Assembly (NCBI RefSeq): GCF_026274175.1
Contig: NZ_JAPHNL010000307.1
Coordinates: forward strand, 1 to 32,800
Source: Streptomyces beihaiensis
Lineage (GTDB): Bacteria > Actinomycetota > Actinomycetes > Streptomycetales > Streptomycetaceae
Direction of reading: 5' to 3'
Length of the DNA: 32,800 nt
Part shown: positions 18,422-27,767 of the stretch, one piece after another
How the letters are laid out: each line of letters starts with the position of its first letter
Numbering within the stretch: the first letter of the stretch is position 1
Notes under the pieces: generated by a model
Told to the model about the DNA's origin: nothing
Seen by the model: the letters and a program-made list of their open reading frames with translations, nothing else
Database searches by the model: none
Program-made: the position numbers and the translations under genes

Positions 18422-20323
18422 ATGAACACAGAGAATCTGATCGCGCTGCTGGTGGCGGCGCCCCTGCTCGGAGCGGCCGTACTGCTCTGCGGCGGGCGGG
18501 CGTTGGACCGGGTGGGCCATCTGCTCGGCACGCTGCTCGCGGCCGTCTCCTTCGTCATCGCCGTCGTCCTCTTCTCCGACCTGGTCGGCAAGAGCCCCCA
18601 CGACCGTACGCTCACGCAGCACCTGTTCAGCTGGGTCCCGGTCGAGGGATTCCAGGCGGACGTCTCCTTCCAGCTGGACCAGCTGTCGATGACGTTCGTG
18701 CTGCTGATCACCGGCGTGGGCACGCTGATCCACATGTACTCGATCGGGTACATGGAGCACGACGAGCGCCGCCGCCGTTTCTTCGGCTACCTGAACCTGT
18801 TCCTCGCGGCGATGCTCCTGCTGGTCCTCGCCGACAACTACCTGCTCCTGTACGTCGGCTGGGAGGGCGTGGGCCTCGCCTCGTACCTGCTGATCGGCTT
18901 CTGGCAGCACAAGCCCAGCGCGGCCACCGCCGCGAAGAAGGCGTTCCTGGTCAACCGCGTCGGCGACATGGGTCTTTCGATCGCGATCATGATCATGTTC
19001 TCGACGTTCGGGACGTTCGCCTTCAAGCCGGTCTTCGACAGCGTCGGCGACACCAGCCAGGGCAAGCTCACCGCCATCGGCCTGACGCTGCTCCTGGCCG
19101 CCTGCGGCAAGTCCGCCCAGGTGCCGCTGCAGTCCTGGCTCGGGGACGCGATGGAGGGCCCGACGCCGGTCTCGGCCCTCATCCACGCCGCGACCATGGT
19201 GACCGCGGGCGTCTACCTGATCGTCCGTTCCGGCGTCATCTTCAACGGGGCGCCGGACGCCCAGCTGGCCACCGCCGTCGTCGGCGCGGTCACGCTGATG
19301 TTCGGTGCGATCGTCGGTTGCGCCAAGGACGACATCAAGAAGGCGCTGGCCGGTTCGACCATGTCGCAGATCGGCTACATGGTCCTCGCCGCGGGCCTGG
19401 GCCCCGTCGGATACGTCTTCGCGATCATGCACCTGGTGACGCACGGCTTCTTCAAGGCCGGGCTCTTCCTCGGCGCCGGCTCGGTCATGCACGGCATGAA
19501 CGACGAGGTCGACATGCGCAGGTACGGGGCGCTGCGCAAGTACATGCCGATCACGTTCGCGACGTTCACTCTCGCCTATCTCGCCATCATCGGCTTCCCC
19601 GGCCTGTCCGGCTTCTTCTCCAAGGACAAGATCATCGAGGCGGCGTTCGCCAAGGGCGGCACCGAGGGCTGGATCCTCGGCATCACGGCCGTGGTCGGCG
19701 CGGCGGTCACCGCGTTCTACATGACCCGCATCATGCTCATGACGTTCTTCGGCGAGAAGCGCTGGGTGCCGGACGAGCAGGGCAACGAGCCGCACCCGCA
19801 CGAGGCGCCCTCGTCGATGACGATCCCGATGCTCGTGCTCGCCGTCGGCTCGGTCTTCGCGGGCGGCATCTTCTCCCTGGGCGACCGCTTCCTGAAGTGG
19901 CTCGAGCCGGTCACCGGCCACACGGAGGGCCACTCGCCGATCAGCACGGGCGCCATCACCGGCGCCACCGTGGCGTGCATGCTGATCGGCATGGGCGTCG
20001 CCTGGGTGATGTACGGGCGCCGGGACGTTCCGGCCCTCGCCCCGCGCGGTTCGCTGCTCACCCGCGCGGCACGGCGTGACCTGCTGCAGGACGACTTCAA
20101 CCACGTCGTCCTGGTGCGCGGCGGCGAACACCTGACGCGCTCCCTGGTCTACGTCGACCACACCCTGGTCGACGGGGTGGTCAACGGGACGGCGGCCTCG
20201 GTCGGCGGACTCTCCGGCCGCCTGCGCAAACTCCAGAACGGCTACGTGCGCTCGTACGCCGTCTCGATGTTCGGCGGTGCGGCGGTCATCATCGCCGCGA
20301 CCCTGCTGATGAGGGCGGTCTGA
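18422..20323 (+). CDS. nuoL: NADH-quinone oxidoreductase subunit L (proton-pumping antiporter-like)
   Basis: A 633-residue membrane subunit of the Mrp-antiporter type at the distal end of the membrane arm. It contains the key helix [20 protein letters not shown] (conserved Glu), the discontinuous-helix region [20 protein letters not shown], and [19 protein letters not shown] with the channel lysines. The C-terminal part corresponds to the lateral amphipathic helix that runs along NuoM and NuoN, ending in a final transmembrane helix ([14 protein letters not shown]). ATG 18422 lies 15 bp after nuoK, and the length is normal. Confidence 0.97.
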   Translation: MNTENLIALLVAAPLLGAAVLLCGGRALDRVGHLLGTLLAAVSFVIAVVLFSDLVGKSPHDRTLTQHLFSWVPVEGFQADVSFQLDQLSMTFVLLITGVGTLIHMYSIGYMEHDERRRRFFGYLNLFLAAMLLLVLADNYLLLYVGWEGVGLASYLLIGFWQHKPSAATAAKKAFLVNRVGDMGLSIAIMIMFSTFGTFAFKPVFDSVGDTSQGKLTAIGLTLLLAACGKSAQVPLQSWLGDAMEGPTPVSALIHAATMVTAGVYLIVRSGVIFNGAPDAQLATAVVGAVTLMFGAIVGCAKDDIKKALAGSTMSQIGYMVLAAGLGPVGYVFAIMHLVTHGFFKAGLFLGAGSVMHGMNDEVDMRRYGALRKYMPITFATFTLAYLAIIGFPGLSGFFSKDKIIEAAFAKGGTEGWILGITAVVGAAVTAFYMTRIMLMTFFGEKRWVPDEQGNEPHPHEAPSSMTIPMLVLAVGSVFAGGIFSLGDRFLKWLEPVTGHTEGHSPISTGAITGATVACMLIGMGVAWVMYGRRDVPALAPRGSLLTRAARRDLLQDDFNHVVLVRGGEHLTRSLVYVDHTLVDGVVNGTAASVGGLSGRLRKLQNGYVRSYAVSMFGGAAVIIAATLLMRAV

Positions 20324-20328
20324 TACCG

Positions 20329-21903
20329 ATGTCCTTTCCTCTGCTGACAGCGACGGCGGCGCTCCCGGCCGTGGGGGCGATCGCCACGGCCGCCGTGCCG
20401 GCGAAACAGCGCACCGCGGCCAAGTGGCTCGCGCTGCTGTTCTCGCTCGGGACGCTGGTGTTCGCGGCGGTGATCGCGGCTCGCTTCGACCCGGGTGGCA
20501 ACCAGTTCCAACTCACCGAATCACACGCGTGGATCACGGACTTCGGTGTCCGCTACGAGCTGGGTGTGGACGGCATCGGAGTGGCGCTGATCGCGCTGAC
20601 CGCGCTGCTCATGCCGTTCGTGATCCTCGCCGGCTGGCACGACGCCGACCCGCAGGAGACCGGAAGCAGCAGGTGGCGGCCGACGCAGGGCTTCTTCGCC
20701 CTGATCCTCGCCGTCGAGGCGATGGTGATCGTCTCCTTCGAGGCCACCGACGTCTTCGTCTTCTACATCTTCTTCGAAGCCATGCTGATCCCGATGTACT
20801 TCCTCATCGGTGGCTTCGGTGACCGCGCGGGGCCGCACGGCGAGAAGGAGGCCGCCACTCAACGCTCGTACGCGGCCGTCAAGTTCCTCCTCTACAACCT
20901 GGTCGGCGGTCTCATCATGCTGGCGGCCGTCATCGGCCTCTACGTGGTGGCGGGCAACTTCTCGCTCCAGGAGATCGTGGCCGCGCGCGCGAACGGCTCG
21001 CTGCACATGGCGACCAGCACCGAGCGGTTGCTCTTCCTGGGCTTCTTCTTCGCCTTCGCCGTCAAGGCTCCGCTGTGGCCGCTGCACACCTGGCTGCCGA
21101 ACGCGATGGGCGAGGCCACGGCCCCGGTCGCCGTGCTGATCACCGCGGTGGTCGACAAGGTCGGCACCTTCGCGATGCTCCGCTTCTGCCTCCAGCTCTT
21201 CCCGAACGCGAGCAAGTGGGCGACACCCGCGATCCTGGTCCTCGCCCTGATCAGCATCGTCTACGGGGCGCTGCTGGCGGTCGGCCAGCGCGACATCAAG
21301 CGCCTGGTGGCGTACGCGTCGATCTCGCACTTCGGCTTCATCATCATGGGCATCTTCGCGATGACCAGCCAGGGCCAGTCCGGCGCGACGCTCTACATGG
21401 TCAACCACGGTATCTCCACGGCCGCGCTGATGCTCGTCGCCGGCTTCCTCATCTCGCGGCGCGGCTCGCGCCTCATCGCGGACTACGGGGGCGTGCAGAA
21501 GGTGGCCCCGGTGCTCGCCGGGACCTTCCTGATCGGCGGTCTCGCCACCCTCTCGCTGCCTGGTCTCGCGCCGTTCGTCAGTGAATTCCTCGTCCTGGTC
21601 GGCACGTTCACGCGCTACCCGGTCATCGGGATCATCGCGACCATCGGCATCGTGCTCGCCGCGCTCTACACGCTGGTCCTCTACCAGCGCACCATGACGG
21701 GCCCGGTGAAGCCGTCCACCGAGGGCATCGCCGACCTGCGGGTGCGTGAACTGGCGGTCGTGGTCCCGCTGATCGGCGTGCTGATCTTCCTGGGCGTCTA
21801 CCCGAAGCCGCTCACCGACATGGTGAACCCGGCCGTCCAGCACACCCTGTCCGACGTACACAAGAAGGACCCGAAGCCGGAAGTGGAGGCGGCTCACAAA
21901 TGA
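20329..21903 (+). CDS. nuoM: NADH-quinone oxidoreductase subunit M (proton-pumping antiporter-like)
   Basis: A 524-residue antiporter-like membrane subunit with about 14 helices. The essential Glu is at position 150 (FYIFFEAMLIPMYFLIGG) and the channel Lys is in FAFAVKAPLWPLHTWLPNA. Also present are EATAPVAVLITAVVDKVGT and QRDIKRLVAYASISHFGFI. ATG 20329 starts 5 bp after the nuoL stop, and the stop overlaps nuoN by 4 bp (ATGA). The last ~20 residues are hydrophilic (HKKDPKPEVEAAHK). Confidence 0.97.
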   Translation: MSFPLLTATAALPAVGAIATAAVPAKQRTAAKWLALLFSLGTLVFAAVIAARFDPGGNQFQLTESHAWITDFGVRYELGVDGIGVALIALTALLMPFVILAGWHDADPQETGSSRWRPTQGFFALILAVEAMVIVSFEATDVFVFYIFFEAMLIPMYFLIGGFGDRAGPHGEKEAATQRSYAAVKFLLYNLVGGLIMLAAVIGLYVVAGNFSLQEIVAARANGSLHMATSTERLLFLGFFFAFAVKAPLWPLHTWLPNAMGEATAPVAVLITAVVDKVGTFAMLRFCLQLFPNASKWATPAILVLALISIVYGALLAVGQRDIKRLVAYASISHFGFIIMGIFAMTSQGQSGATLYMVNHGISTAALMLVAGFLISRRGSRLIADYGGVQKVAPVLAGTFLIGGLATLSLPGLAPFVSEFLVLVGTFTRYPVIGIIATIGIVLAALYTLVLYQRTMTGPVKPSTEGIADLRVRELAVVVPLIGVLIFLGVYPKPLTDMVNPAVQHTLSDVHKKDPKPEVEAAHK

Positions 21904-23561
21904 GCTCACTGGTGAGTGCTCCAGCCGTCCACAGTCTGTGGACAACCGCCGCCGACCCGATCTCCAAGATCAACGCACCGAAGATCGAATACGGGCAGTT
22001 GTCCCCGACCTTGATCGTCATCGGTGCCGCCGTCCTGGGAGTCCTGGTCGAGGCCTTCGTGCCGCGCAAGTCGCGCTACTACGTGCAGGCGTTCCTGGCG
22101 GTCGTGGCCCTCGCGGCGGCCTTCGCGGCGGTCGTCGGGCTCGCGGCCGGCGGATACGGCACGACGAAGGCCCACATCGCGGCGATGGGCGCGATCGCCG
22201 TCGACGGCCCGGCGCTCTTCCTCCAGGGGACGATCCTGCTCGCGGGCCTCGTGTCGATCTTCATGTTCGCGGAGCGGCGACTCGATCCCGAGGCGCACGG
22301 CAACCGCGTCGACTCGTTCGCCGCACAGGCCTCCGCCGTACCCGGCGGTGACACGGAGAAGGCGGCCATAAAGGCCGGGTTCACCACCACCGAGGTGTTC
22401 CCGCTGGCCCTCTTCGCCATCGGCGGCATGCTGGTCTTCCCCTCGGCCAACGACCTGCTGACGCTCTTCATCGCCCTGGAGGTCTTCTCGCTGCCGCTGT
22501 ACCTGCTGTGCGCCCTTGCGCGCCGCAAGCGGCTCATGTCGCAGGAGGCCGCGGTCAAGTACTTCCTGCTCGGCGCCTTCGCCTCGGCGTTCACCCTGTT
22601 CGGTATCGCCCTGCTGTACGGCTACGCGGGCTCGGTCTCGTACGCCACCATCGCGAGCGTCGTCGACGGCTCGATCACCAACGTCGACCCGGCCCTCGCC
22701 GACACCATGGGCAATGACGCGCTGCTGCTGATCGGCATGGCGCTGGTCGGCATGGGCCTGCTGTTCAAGGTCGGTGCCGTTCCCTTCCACATGTGGACGC
22801 CGGACGTCTACCAGGGCGCCCCGACGCCCGTCACGGGCTTCATGGCGGCGGGCACCAAGGTCGCCGCGTTCGGCGCGCTGCTGCGGCTGCTGTACGTCGT
22901 CGTGCCGGGCATGCGCTGGGACTGGCGGCCGGTCATGTGGGCCGTGGCCATCGTCACGATGCTCGGCGGCGCCGTCGTCGCGATCACGCAGACCGACATC
23001 AAGCGGCTGCTCGCGTACTCGTCGATCGCGCACGCGGGCTTCATCCTGGCCGGTGTCATCGCCATGACGCCGGACGGTGTCTCGTCCGTCCTGTTCTACC
23101 TGGTGGCGTACTCGTTCGTGACGATCGGCGCGTTCGCCGTGGTGACGCTGGTGCGCGACGCCGGCGGCGAGGCGACGCACCTGTCGAAGTGGGCGGGCCT
23201 GGGGCGCCGCTCCCCGCTGGTGGCGGCGGTCTTCGCGGTGTTCCTGCTGGCCTTCGCGGGCATTCCGCTCACCTCCGGGTTCGCCGGGAAGTTCGCCGTG
23301 TTCAAGGCGGCGGCCGCAGGCGGCGCGGGCCCGCTCGTCGTCGTCGGTGTCGTCTCATCCGCGGTCGCGGCGTTCTTCTACATCCGGGTGATCGTGCTCA
23401 TGTTCTTCAGCGAGCCGAAGGCCGACGGCCCGACCGTCGCGGTGCCGTCGCCGCTGACCATGACGACGATCGCGGTGGGCGTGGCGGTGACCGTCGTGCT
23501 CGGCCTCGCGCCGCAGTACTTCCTGAACCTGGCGAGCCAGGCCGGGGTCTTCGTGCGCTGA
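21900..23561 (+). CDS. nuoN: NADH-quinone oxidoreductase subunit N (proton-pumping antiporter-like)
   Basis: A 553-residue antiporter-like subunit that joins NuoM to NuoK and NuoJ in the membrane arm. Motifs include TLFIALEVFSLPLYLLCALA (key Glu), SQEAAVKYFLLGAFASAF, FHMWTPDVYQGAPTPVTGFM and QTDIKRLLAYSSIAHAGFI. It is longer than E. coli NuoN (~485), partly through an extended loop with the sequence ERRLDPEAHGNRVDS... before helix 4, a usual actinobacterial feature. ATG 21900 overlaps the nuoM stop. It is the last gene of the operon, and a strong terminator follows. Confidence 0.97.
   Translation: MSSLVSAPAVHSLWTTAADPISKINAPKIEYGQLSPTLIVIGAAVLGVLVEAFVPRKSRYYVQAFLAVVALAAAFAAVVGLAAGGYGTTKAHIAAMGAIAVDGPALFLQGTILLAGLVSIFMFAERRLDPEAHGNRVDSFAAQASAVPGGDTEKAAIKAGFTTTEVFPLALFAIGGMLVFPSANDLLTLFIALEVFSLPLYLLCALARRKRLMSQEAAVKYFLLGAFASAFTLFGIALLYGYAGSVSYATIASVVDGSITNVDPALADTMGNDALLLIGMALVGMGLLFKVGAVPFHMWTPDVYQGAPTPVTGFMAAGTKVAAFGALLRLLYVVVPGMRWDWRPVMWAVAIVTMLGGAVVAITQTDIKRLLAYSSIAHAGFILAGVIAMTPDGVSSVLFYLVAYSFVTIGAFAVVTLVRDAGGEATHLSKWAGLGRRSPLVAAVFAVFLLAFAGIPLTSGFAGKFAVFKAAAAGGAGPLVVVGVVSSAVAAFFYIRVIVLMFFSEPKADGPTVAVPSPLTMTTIAVGVAVTVVLGLAPQYFLNLASQAGVFVR
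21927..21943. repeat. Perfect palindrome with a DnaA-box match inside nuoN
   Basis: GTCCACAG-T-CTGTGGAC is an 8-bp perfect inverted repeat around one base, inside codons ~10-15 of nuoN. The right arm extends to TGTGGACAA (21937-21945), the complement of the Streptomyces-preferred DnaA box TTGTCCACA. The left arm matches that box in seven of nine positions. Confidence 0.6.
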
Positions 23562-23580
23562 GTGGACGCGACTCACAGAG

Positions 23581-23622
23581 ACAGGGCGGCCCGGTCCCCG
23601 CACGGGGGCCGGGCCGCCCTGT
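23581..23622 (+). terminator. Strong terminator of the nuo operon
   Basis: A 14-bp perfect stem, ACAGGGCGGCCCGG / CCGGGCCGCCCTGT, is extended inward by a T-G wobble and four more GC pairs, with a GCAC loop. It begins 20 bp after the nuoN stop. Confidence 0.92.
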
Positions 23623-23641
23623 CCGCTGCTCGCCGTCGGCC

Positions 23642-23650
23642 TGTGGATAA
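23642..23650 (-). promoter_or_regulatory. Perfect DnaA box upstream of recQ
   Basis: TGTGGATAA is the exact complement of TTATCCACA. It lies 91 bp before the recQ start. A 9-mer match can be chance, but it is AT-rich for this genome and sits in a promoter region. Confidence 0.4.
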
Positions 23651-23740
23651 CTTCCCGGGCTGTCGGCGCGGACGCCTATCGTTACAGGAGACGTCGAGGA
23701 ACGGCGCACGGGGGGACGGACGACGAATGGGACTGAGGGT

Positions 23741-25783
23741 ATGAGCGAGGTGACGGAGCGCGAGGCCGTCGCGGGCACCGCAAGCGCGGGCAGCGACAGC
23801 GAGGTGCTGGCCACGCTGCGCCGCGTCTTCGGGTACGAGGACTTCCGCGGAGAGCAGGAAGCGGTCATCGAGCACGTGGTGGCGGGCGGGGACGCCGTCG
23901 TCCTGATGCCGACCGGCGGCGGCAAGTCGCTGTGCTACCAGATCCCGGCGCTGGTCAGACCCGGTACGGGTGTCGTCGTCTCCCCTCTGATCGCACTGAT
24001 GCAGGACCAGGTCGACGCGCTGCGGGCGCTCGGGGTGCGCGCTGGTTTCGTGAACTCGACGCAGGACTTCGACGAGCGGCGCACGGTCGAGGCCGAGTTC
24101 CTCGCGGGCGAGCTGGACGTGCTGTATCTGGCACCTGAGCGGCTGCGCCTCGACACGACGCTCGATCTGCTCTCGCGCGGCAAGATCTCCGTCTTCGCGA
24201 TCGACGAGGCGCACTGTGTGGCGCAGTGGGGGCACGACTTCCGGCCGGACTACCTGGCCCTGTCGGTTCTCGGGCAGCGCTGGCCCGACGTGCCGCGTAT
24301 CGCGCTCACCGCGACGGCGACGCACGCCACGCACCAGGAGATCACCCAGCGCCTGGGCATGCCGGACGCCAAGCACTTCGTGGCCAGCTTCGACCGGCCC
24401 AACATCCAGTACCGCATCGTGCCCAAGGCCGACCCGAAGAAGCAGCTTCTGGCCTTCCTCAAGCAGGAGCACGAGGGCGACGCGGGCATCGTGTACTGCC
24501 TGTCGCGCAAGTCGGTCGAGGCCACGGCCGAGTTCCTCTGTCGCAACGGGATCGACGCGGTGCCGTACCACGCGGGACTGGACGCCGGCACGCGCTCGGC
24601 CCACCAGGCGCGGTTCCTGCGCGAGGACGGCCTCGTCGTCTGCGCGACCATCGCGTTCGGCATGGGCATCGACAAGCCGGATGTCCGGTTCGTCGCCCAT
24701 CTGGATCTTCCGAAGTCCGTCGAGGGCTACTACCAGGAGACCGGCCGGGCCGGGCGTGACGGCCTCGCGTCCACGGCGTGGATGGCGTACGGGCTGCAGG
24801 ACGTCGTGCAGCAGCGCAAGCTGATCAACTCGGGGGAGGGGGACGGAGCCTTCCGGCGCCGTGCCGCCTCCCACCTCGACGCGATGCTCGCGCTGTGCGA
24901 GACGGCCCAGTGCCGCCGCGCCCAGCTCCTGACGTACTTCGGGCAGGAACCGCAGGCGGCGAACTGCGGGAACTGCGACACCTGCCTGACCCCGCCGGAG
25001 ACCTGGGACGGCACCGTTGTGGCACAGAAGCTGCTCTCCACGGTGGTGCGGCTGAAGCGGGAGCGTGGACAGAAGTTCGGCGCGGGCCAGATCATCGACA
25101 TCCTGCTGGGGCGGCGCACGGCGAAGGTGATCCAGTTCGACCACGACCAGCTCTCCGTCTTCGGTATCGGGGAGGAACTGTCCGAGGCCGAATGGAGAGG
25201 TGTGGCGCGGCAGCTGCTGGCCCAGGGGCTGATGGCCGTGGAGGGCGAGTACGGGACGCTGGTGCTCACGGACGAGAGCGCCGCCGTGCTCGGCCGGCAG
25301 CGTGAGGTCAGGCTCCGGAAGGAGGCGCCGAAGCCTGCCGTCGCCCGGGCGGCGCGCGGAGAGCGCAAGGCCAAGACCGTGGCGGCGGAGCTGCCGCCGG
25401 AGCTGGTGCCCGTCTTCGAGGCGCTGCGGGCATGGCGCGGCGCGCAGGCGAAGGAGAACGGGGTTCCGGCGTACGTCATCTTCCACGACGCCACGCTCAG
25501 GGAGATCGCGCTACAGCGGCCCACGTCGATCGCACAGCTGGGCACGGTCGGCGGTGTCGGCGAGAAGAAGCTGGCCACGTGGGGCGAGGGGGTGCTCGCA
25601 GTACTGGCCGAGCTGGACGGCGCCGACGCCGGTGCGGACCCCCGAGCCGACGCCCACGCCGGCTCGGGGGCCGGTGCCGACTCCGGCCCGGACGCGGGTG
25701 CGGGTGCTGGCGCGTCCGGACCGGACCTGTGGGCCGGTGGCGAAGCGGAACCGGAACCGGAACCGGAGGAGATCGATTGGTGA
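23741..25783 (+). CDS. recQ: ATP-dependent DNA helicase RecQ
   Basis: A 680-residue 3'-5' helicase for recombination and replication repair. The superfamily-2 core shows [20 protein letters not shown] (motif 0), Walker A MPTGGGKS (56-63), [18 protein letters not shown] (DEAH, aromatic-rich loop), [26 protein letters not shown] and [12 protein letters not shown]. The RecQ zinc site is [13 protein letters not shown] with NCGNCDTC, then the winged-helix RQC domain. An HRDC domain follows (~residues 548-625, [20 protein letters not shown] ... [10 protein letters not shown]). The last ~55 residues are Asp/Ala/Gly-rich low complexity ending in GGAACC-derived Glu-Pro repeats, probably disordered. 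ATG 23741 begins directly after a weak GAGGGT. It is convergent with the fumarylacetoacetase gene, 31 bp away. Confidence 0.96.
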   Translation: MSEVTEREAVAGTASAGSDSEVLATLRRVFGYEDFRGEQEAVIEHVVAGGDAVVLMPTGGGKSLCYQIPALVRPGTGVVVSPLIALMQDQVDALRALGVRAGFVNSTQDFDERRTVEAEFLAGELDVLYLAPERLRLDTTLDLLSRGKISVFAIDEAHCVAQWGHDFRPDYLALSVLGQRWPDVPRIALTATATHATHQEITQRLGMPDAKHFVASFDRPNIQYRIVPKADPKKQLLAFLKQEHEGDAGIVYCLSRKSVEATAEFLCRNGIDAVPYHAGLDAGTRSAHQARFLREDGLVVCATIAFGMGIDKPDVRFVAHLDLPKSVEGYYQETGRAGRDGLASTAWMAYGLQDVVQQRKLINSGEGDGAFRRRAASHLDAMLALCETAQCRRAQLLTYFGQEPQAANCGNCDTCLTPPETWDGTVVAQKLLSTVVRLKRERGQKFGAGQIIDILLGRRTAKVIQFDHDQLSVFGIGEELSEAEWRGVARQLLAQGLMAVEGEYGTLVLTDESAAVLGRQREVRLRKEAPKPAVARAARGERKAKTVAAELPPELVPVFEALRAWRGAQAKENGVPAYVIFHDATLREIALQRPTSIAQLGTVGGVGEKKLATWGEGVLAVLAELDGADAGADPRADAHAGSGAGADSGPDAGAGAGASGPDLWAGGEAEPEPEPEEIDW

Positions 25784-25814
25784 TGACGACTGTCGGCCGG
25801 CGGGCGGCGCGGCT

Positions 25815-27095
25815 CTAGCGGGCCGGGACGATCCTGCCCCTGACCTCGCCCAGGCCGACGCGGGTGCCTTCCGGGCCGGGTGCCCAGGCGGTCATGGTGA
25901 CTTCGTCGCCGTCCTCCAGGAACGCCCGCTTGCCGTCGGGGAGTTCGAGCGGGTCACGGCCGTTCCAGGTGATCTCGATGAGGGAGCCGCGCTGGTTGTC
26001 CTCGGTTCCGCTGATGGTGCCGGAGCCGTAAAGGTCGCCGGTGCGCAGGGAGGCGCCGTTGACCGTCATGTGGGCCAGCATCTGGGCGCCGGTCCAGTAC
26101 ATGCCGGAATAAGGGGGTTCGGAGATGACGTGGCCGTTGAGGGCCACGGTGATGCGGAGGTCGTAACCGCAGGATTCGGTGGCCGCCGTGGCGTCGGTGG
26201 CCTCGGCCGAGTCGTCCAGGTAGGGGAGCAGGGGCACGGTTCGCTCCGGCGCGGGCACGCGGGCCGCGTCGAGGGCGTCGAGGGGGGTGATCCACGCCGA
26301 GACGGATGTCGCGAAGGACTTTCCGAGGTGGGGGCCGAGCGGCACGGTCTCCCACGCCTGGATGTCGCGCGCCGACCAGTCGTTGAGCAGGCAGAGACCG
26401 AAGACGTGGTCGCGGTAGGAGGAGAGGGGGACCGAGGTGCCCTGCGAGGAGGGGGCGCCGACCACGTAGCCGACCTCCGTCTCGATGTCGAGGCGGACGG
26501 AGGGGCCGAAGACGGGGGCCGGGTCGTTCGGGCCCTTGCGCTGGCCGGACGGGCGGACCACGTCCGTTCCGGAGACCACGACCGTTCCGGAGCGTCCGTG
26601 GTAACCGACGGGCAGGTGCTTCCAGTTGGGCTTGAGCGGTTCCTCGTTCGGGCGGAAGAGGCGGCCGAGGTTCGTGGCGTGGTTCTCGGACGCGTAGAAG
26701 TCGACGTAGTCCGCGACCTCGAACGGCAGATCCAGTGTGACCGAGGACAGGGGGTGCAGGAAGGGCCGTACGGCGTCGCGGTGGGCCGGGACCGTCACCC
26801 AGGCGGTCAGAGCGCGGCGCACGTCCGACCAGGTCGTACGGCCCGCCGCCATCAGGGTGTTGAGCGTGGGCCGGGCGAGCAGGGAGGTGTACGGGGAGCC
26901 GAGCGCGGCGGCTGCCGCACCCGCGTCCAGGACGTGGTCGCCGAGGCGTACACCGACACGGCGTTCGCCGTCCGGGTTCGGGGAGAAGACGCCGTAGGGG
27001 AGGTTGTGCGGACCGAAGGGGTCGCCCTCGGGGAGGTTGAGCGGGTCGGGCGAGGTCTGCCCGGACGCGTCTGCCATGGCTGCCGTGTCGGCCAT
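25815..27095 (-). CDS. fahA: Fumarylacetoacetase
   Basis: A 426-residue hydrolase that splits fumarylacetoacetate into fumarate and acetoacetate, the last step of tyrosine/homogentisate breakdown. Family motifs include the N-terminal FAA-hydrolase lead (LPYGVFSP, GVRLGDHVLD), the active-site region DYVDFYASENHATNLGRLFR with catalytic His, KPNWKHLPVGYHGRSGTVVV, the metal-binding Glu residues in RLDIETEVGYVVG, LLNDWSARDIQAWE, LGKSFATSVSAWI and the C-terminal GSGTISGTEDNQRG. ATG 27095 follows AGGAAGG; a second ATG at 27077 is possible. It stands alone on this strand. The other tyrosine-degradation genes are not here. A long palindrome sits just upstream of the start. Confidence 0.95.
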   Translation of the reverse strand: MADTAAMADASGQTSPDPLNLPEGDPFGPHNLPYGVFSPNPDGERRVGVRLGDHVLDAGAAAAALGSPYTSLLARPTLNTLMAAGRTTWSDVRRALTAWVTVPAHRDAVRPFLHPLSSVTLDLPFEVADYVDFYASENHATNLGRLFRPNEEPLKPNWKHLPVGYHGRSGTVVVSGTDVVRPSGQRKGPNDPAPVFGPSVRLDIETEVGYVVGAPSSQGTSVPLSSYRDHVFGLCLLNDWSARDIQAWETVPLGPHLGKSFATSVSAWITPLDALDAARVPAPERTVPLLPYLDDSAEATDATAATESCGYDLRITVALNGHVISEPPYSGMYWTGAQMLAHMTVNGASLRTGDLYGSGTISGTEDNQRGSLIEITWNGRDPLELPDGKRAFLEDGDEVTMTAWAPGPEGTRVGLGEVRGRIVPAR

Positions 27096-27124
27096 GTCTG
27101 CTGCCTTCCTCACTGATGGTGGTG

Positions 27125-27153
27125 CGTGTGGCCCTGCGCGGGTGGGCCACACG
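27125..27153 (-). promoter_or_regulatory. 10-bp inverted repeat in the fumarylacetoacetase leader
   Basis: CGTGTGGCCC and GGGCCACACG are perfectly complementary with a 9-base spacer, 29 bp upstream of the fumarylacetoacetase ATG. They could be an operator for a dedicated regulator or a leader hairpin. Confidence 0.5.
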
Positions 27154-27255
27154 TTACGTGGGAGTCGGGGGTTAGGGCAGTGCCAAAAGAGTTCGTAATG
27201 TCTGGAAGATGCTTGCTGGGTCGGGTAATTCCGGCTTGGCGTTGATATCCGGTTC

Positions 27256-27303
27256 GTGGGCGTGGGCGTGGGCGTGGGCGTGGGCGTGGGCGTGGGCGTG
27301 GGC
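27256..27303. repeat. Hexanucleotide array (GTGGGC)x8
   Basis: Eight perfect GTGGGC units (48 bp), followed by degenerate GTGCAC and more GTG-rich DNA. The array is likely to vary in copy number between strains. Each unit carries a GGG tract with CGT spacers. Confidence 0.95.
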
Positions 27304-27397
27304 GTGCACGCTGGTGCGTGGGTGTGCGTGGTGTGGGGGTGGCGGTGGAACAGGGCGGGGCGGGGAAGCGCCCTGCGGTGTCGTGAAGTTCGGTGGA

Positions 27398-27446
27398 GGG
27401 TGAGGGGTGAGGGGTGAGGGGTGCGGGGCGGGGGTGAGGGGCGGGG
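27398..27446 (+). repeat. G-tract array (TGAGGGG heptamers), G-quadruplex-prone
   Basis: Eight runs of three to five G separated by one to three bases (TGA, TGA, TGA, TGC, C, TGA, C) on the plus strand. Three TGAGGGG heptamers are perfect tandem copies. The pattern satisfies the usual G-quadruplex rule twice over. Confidence 0.8.
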
Positions 27447-27754
27447 AGGCGGTCGAGTAGTTCATCACCGAAGAGCGCCGTTGAGCGGTGACCGCTCGTG
27501 CCGCTCGTGCCGCGAGTGGCTGTTTGGGGCTGCTCATGGCGGCGCGCAGGTGCGCCCGTACATCCATGTCACCCGTACAGGCGGTACCGGTTCGCGGCGG
27601 GGCGTGCGTGCGCCCCGCGCCGGGCGAGACAGGGCTCAGCGCATAGGCCACTGGCACCGGCGGCCTGCGGGGCCCGCGCCGCACCGTCCGGTGCGCTCTA
27701 CCACATCCCCCTCACACGACCGGTAGTCGACGGGGCAGCAGGGGTTCCGGTCCG

Positions 27755-27760
27755 TATTCT
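27755..27760 (+). promoter_or_regulatory. -10 box suggesting a leaderless HAD transcript
   Basis: TATTCT fits TANNNT and ends 7 bases before the HAD ATG (27768), which is the spacing seen when transcription starts at the A of the ATG. There is no Shine-Dalgarno before this start, which agrees. No good -35 was found. Confidence 0.45.
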
Positions 27761-27767
27761 TCGGATC

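Larger units (their letters stand above)
27096..27767. other. 672-bp divergent intergenic region, rich in tandem repeats
   Basis: It lies between the divergent fumarylacetoacetase and HAD genes. It holds a palindrome near the fumarylacetoacetase start, a hexamer array, a run of G-tracts, a small hairpin GAGCGG-TGA-CCGCTC (27483-27497) and a -10-like box before the HAD start. A minus-strand frame (27172-27465) encodes a His-Ala repeat protein but uses two TTA codons and other rare codons, so I do not call it a gene. Confidence 0.7.

Noticed and set aside
17918-20161. 747-residue minus-strand frame opposite nuoJ-nuoL
   Set aside because: It is a very long antisense frame, but it lies opposite conserved membrane subunits. 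His/Asp/Arg-rich shadow composition is normal in high-GC genomes.
21927-23650. Replication origin from two DnaA-box matches
   Set aside because: Only two boxes lie 1.7 kb apart, one inside nuoN. There is no box cluster and no dnaA/dnaN neighbourhood.
27256-27303. CRISPR array
   Set aside because: The units are 6 bp with no spacers, so it is a simple tandem repeat. No cas genes are present.
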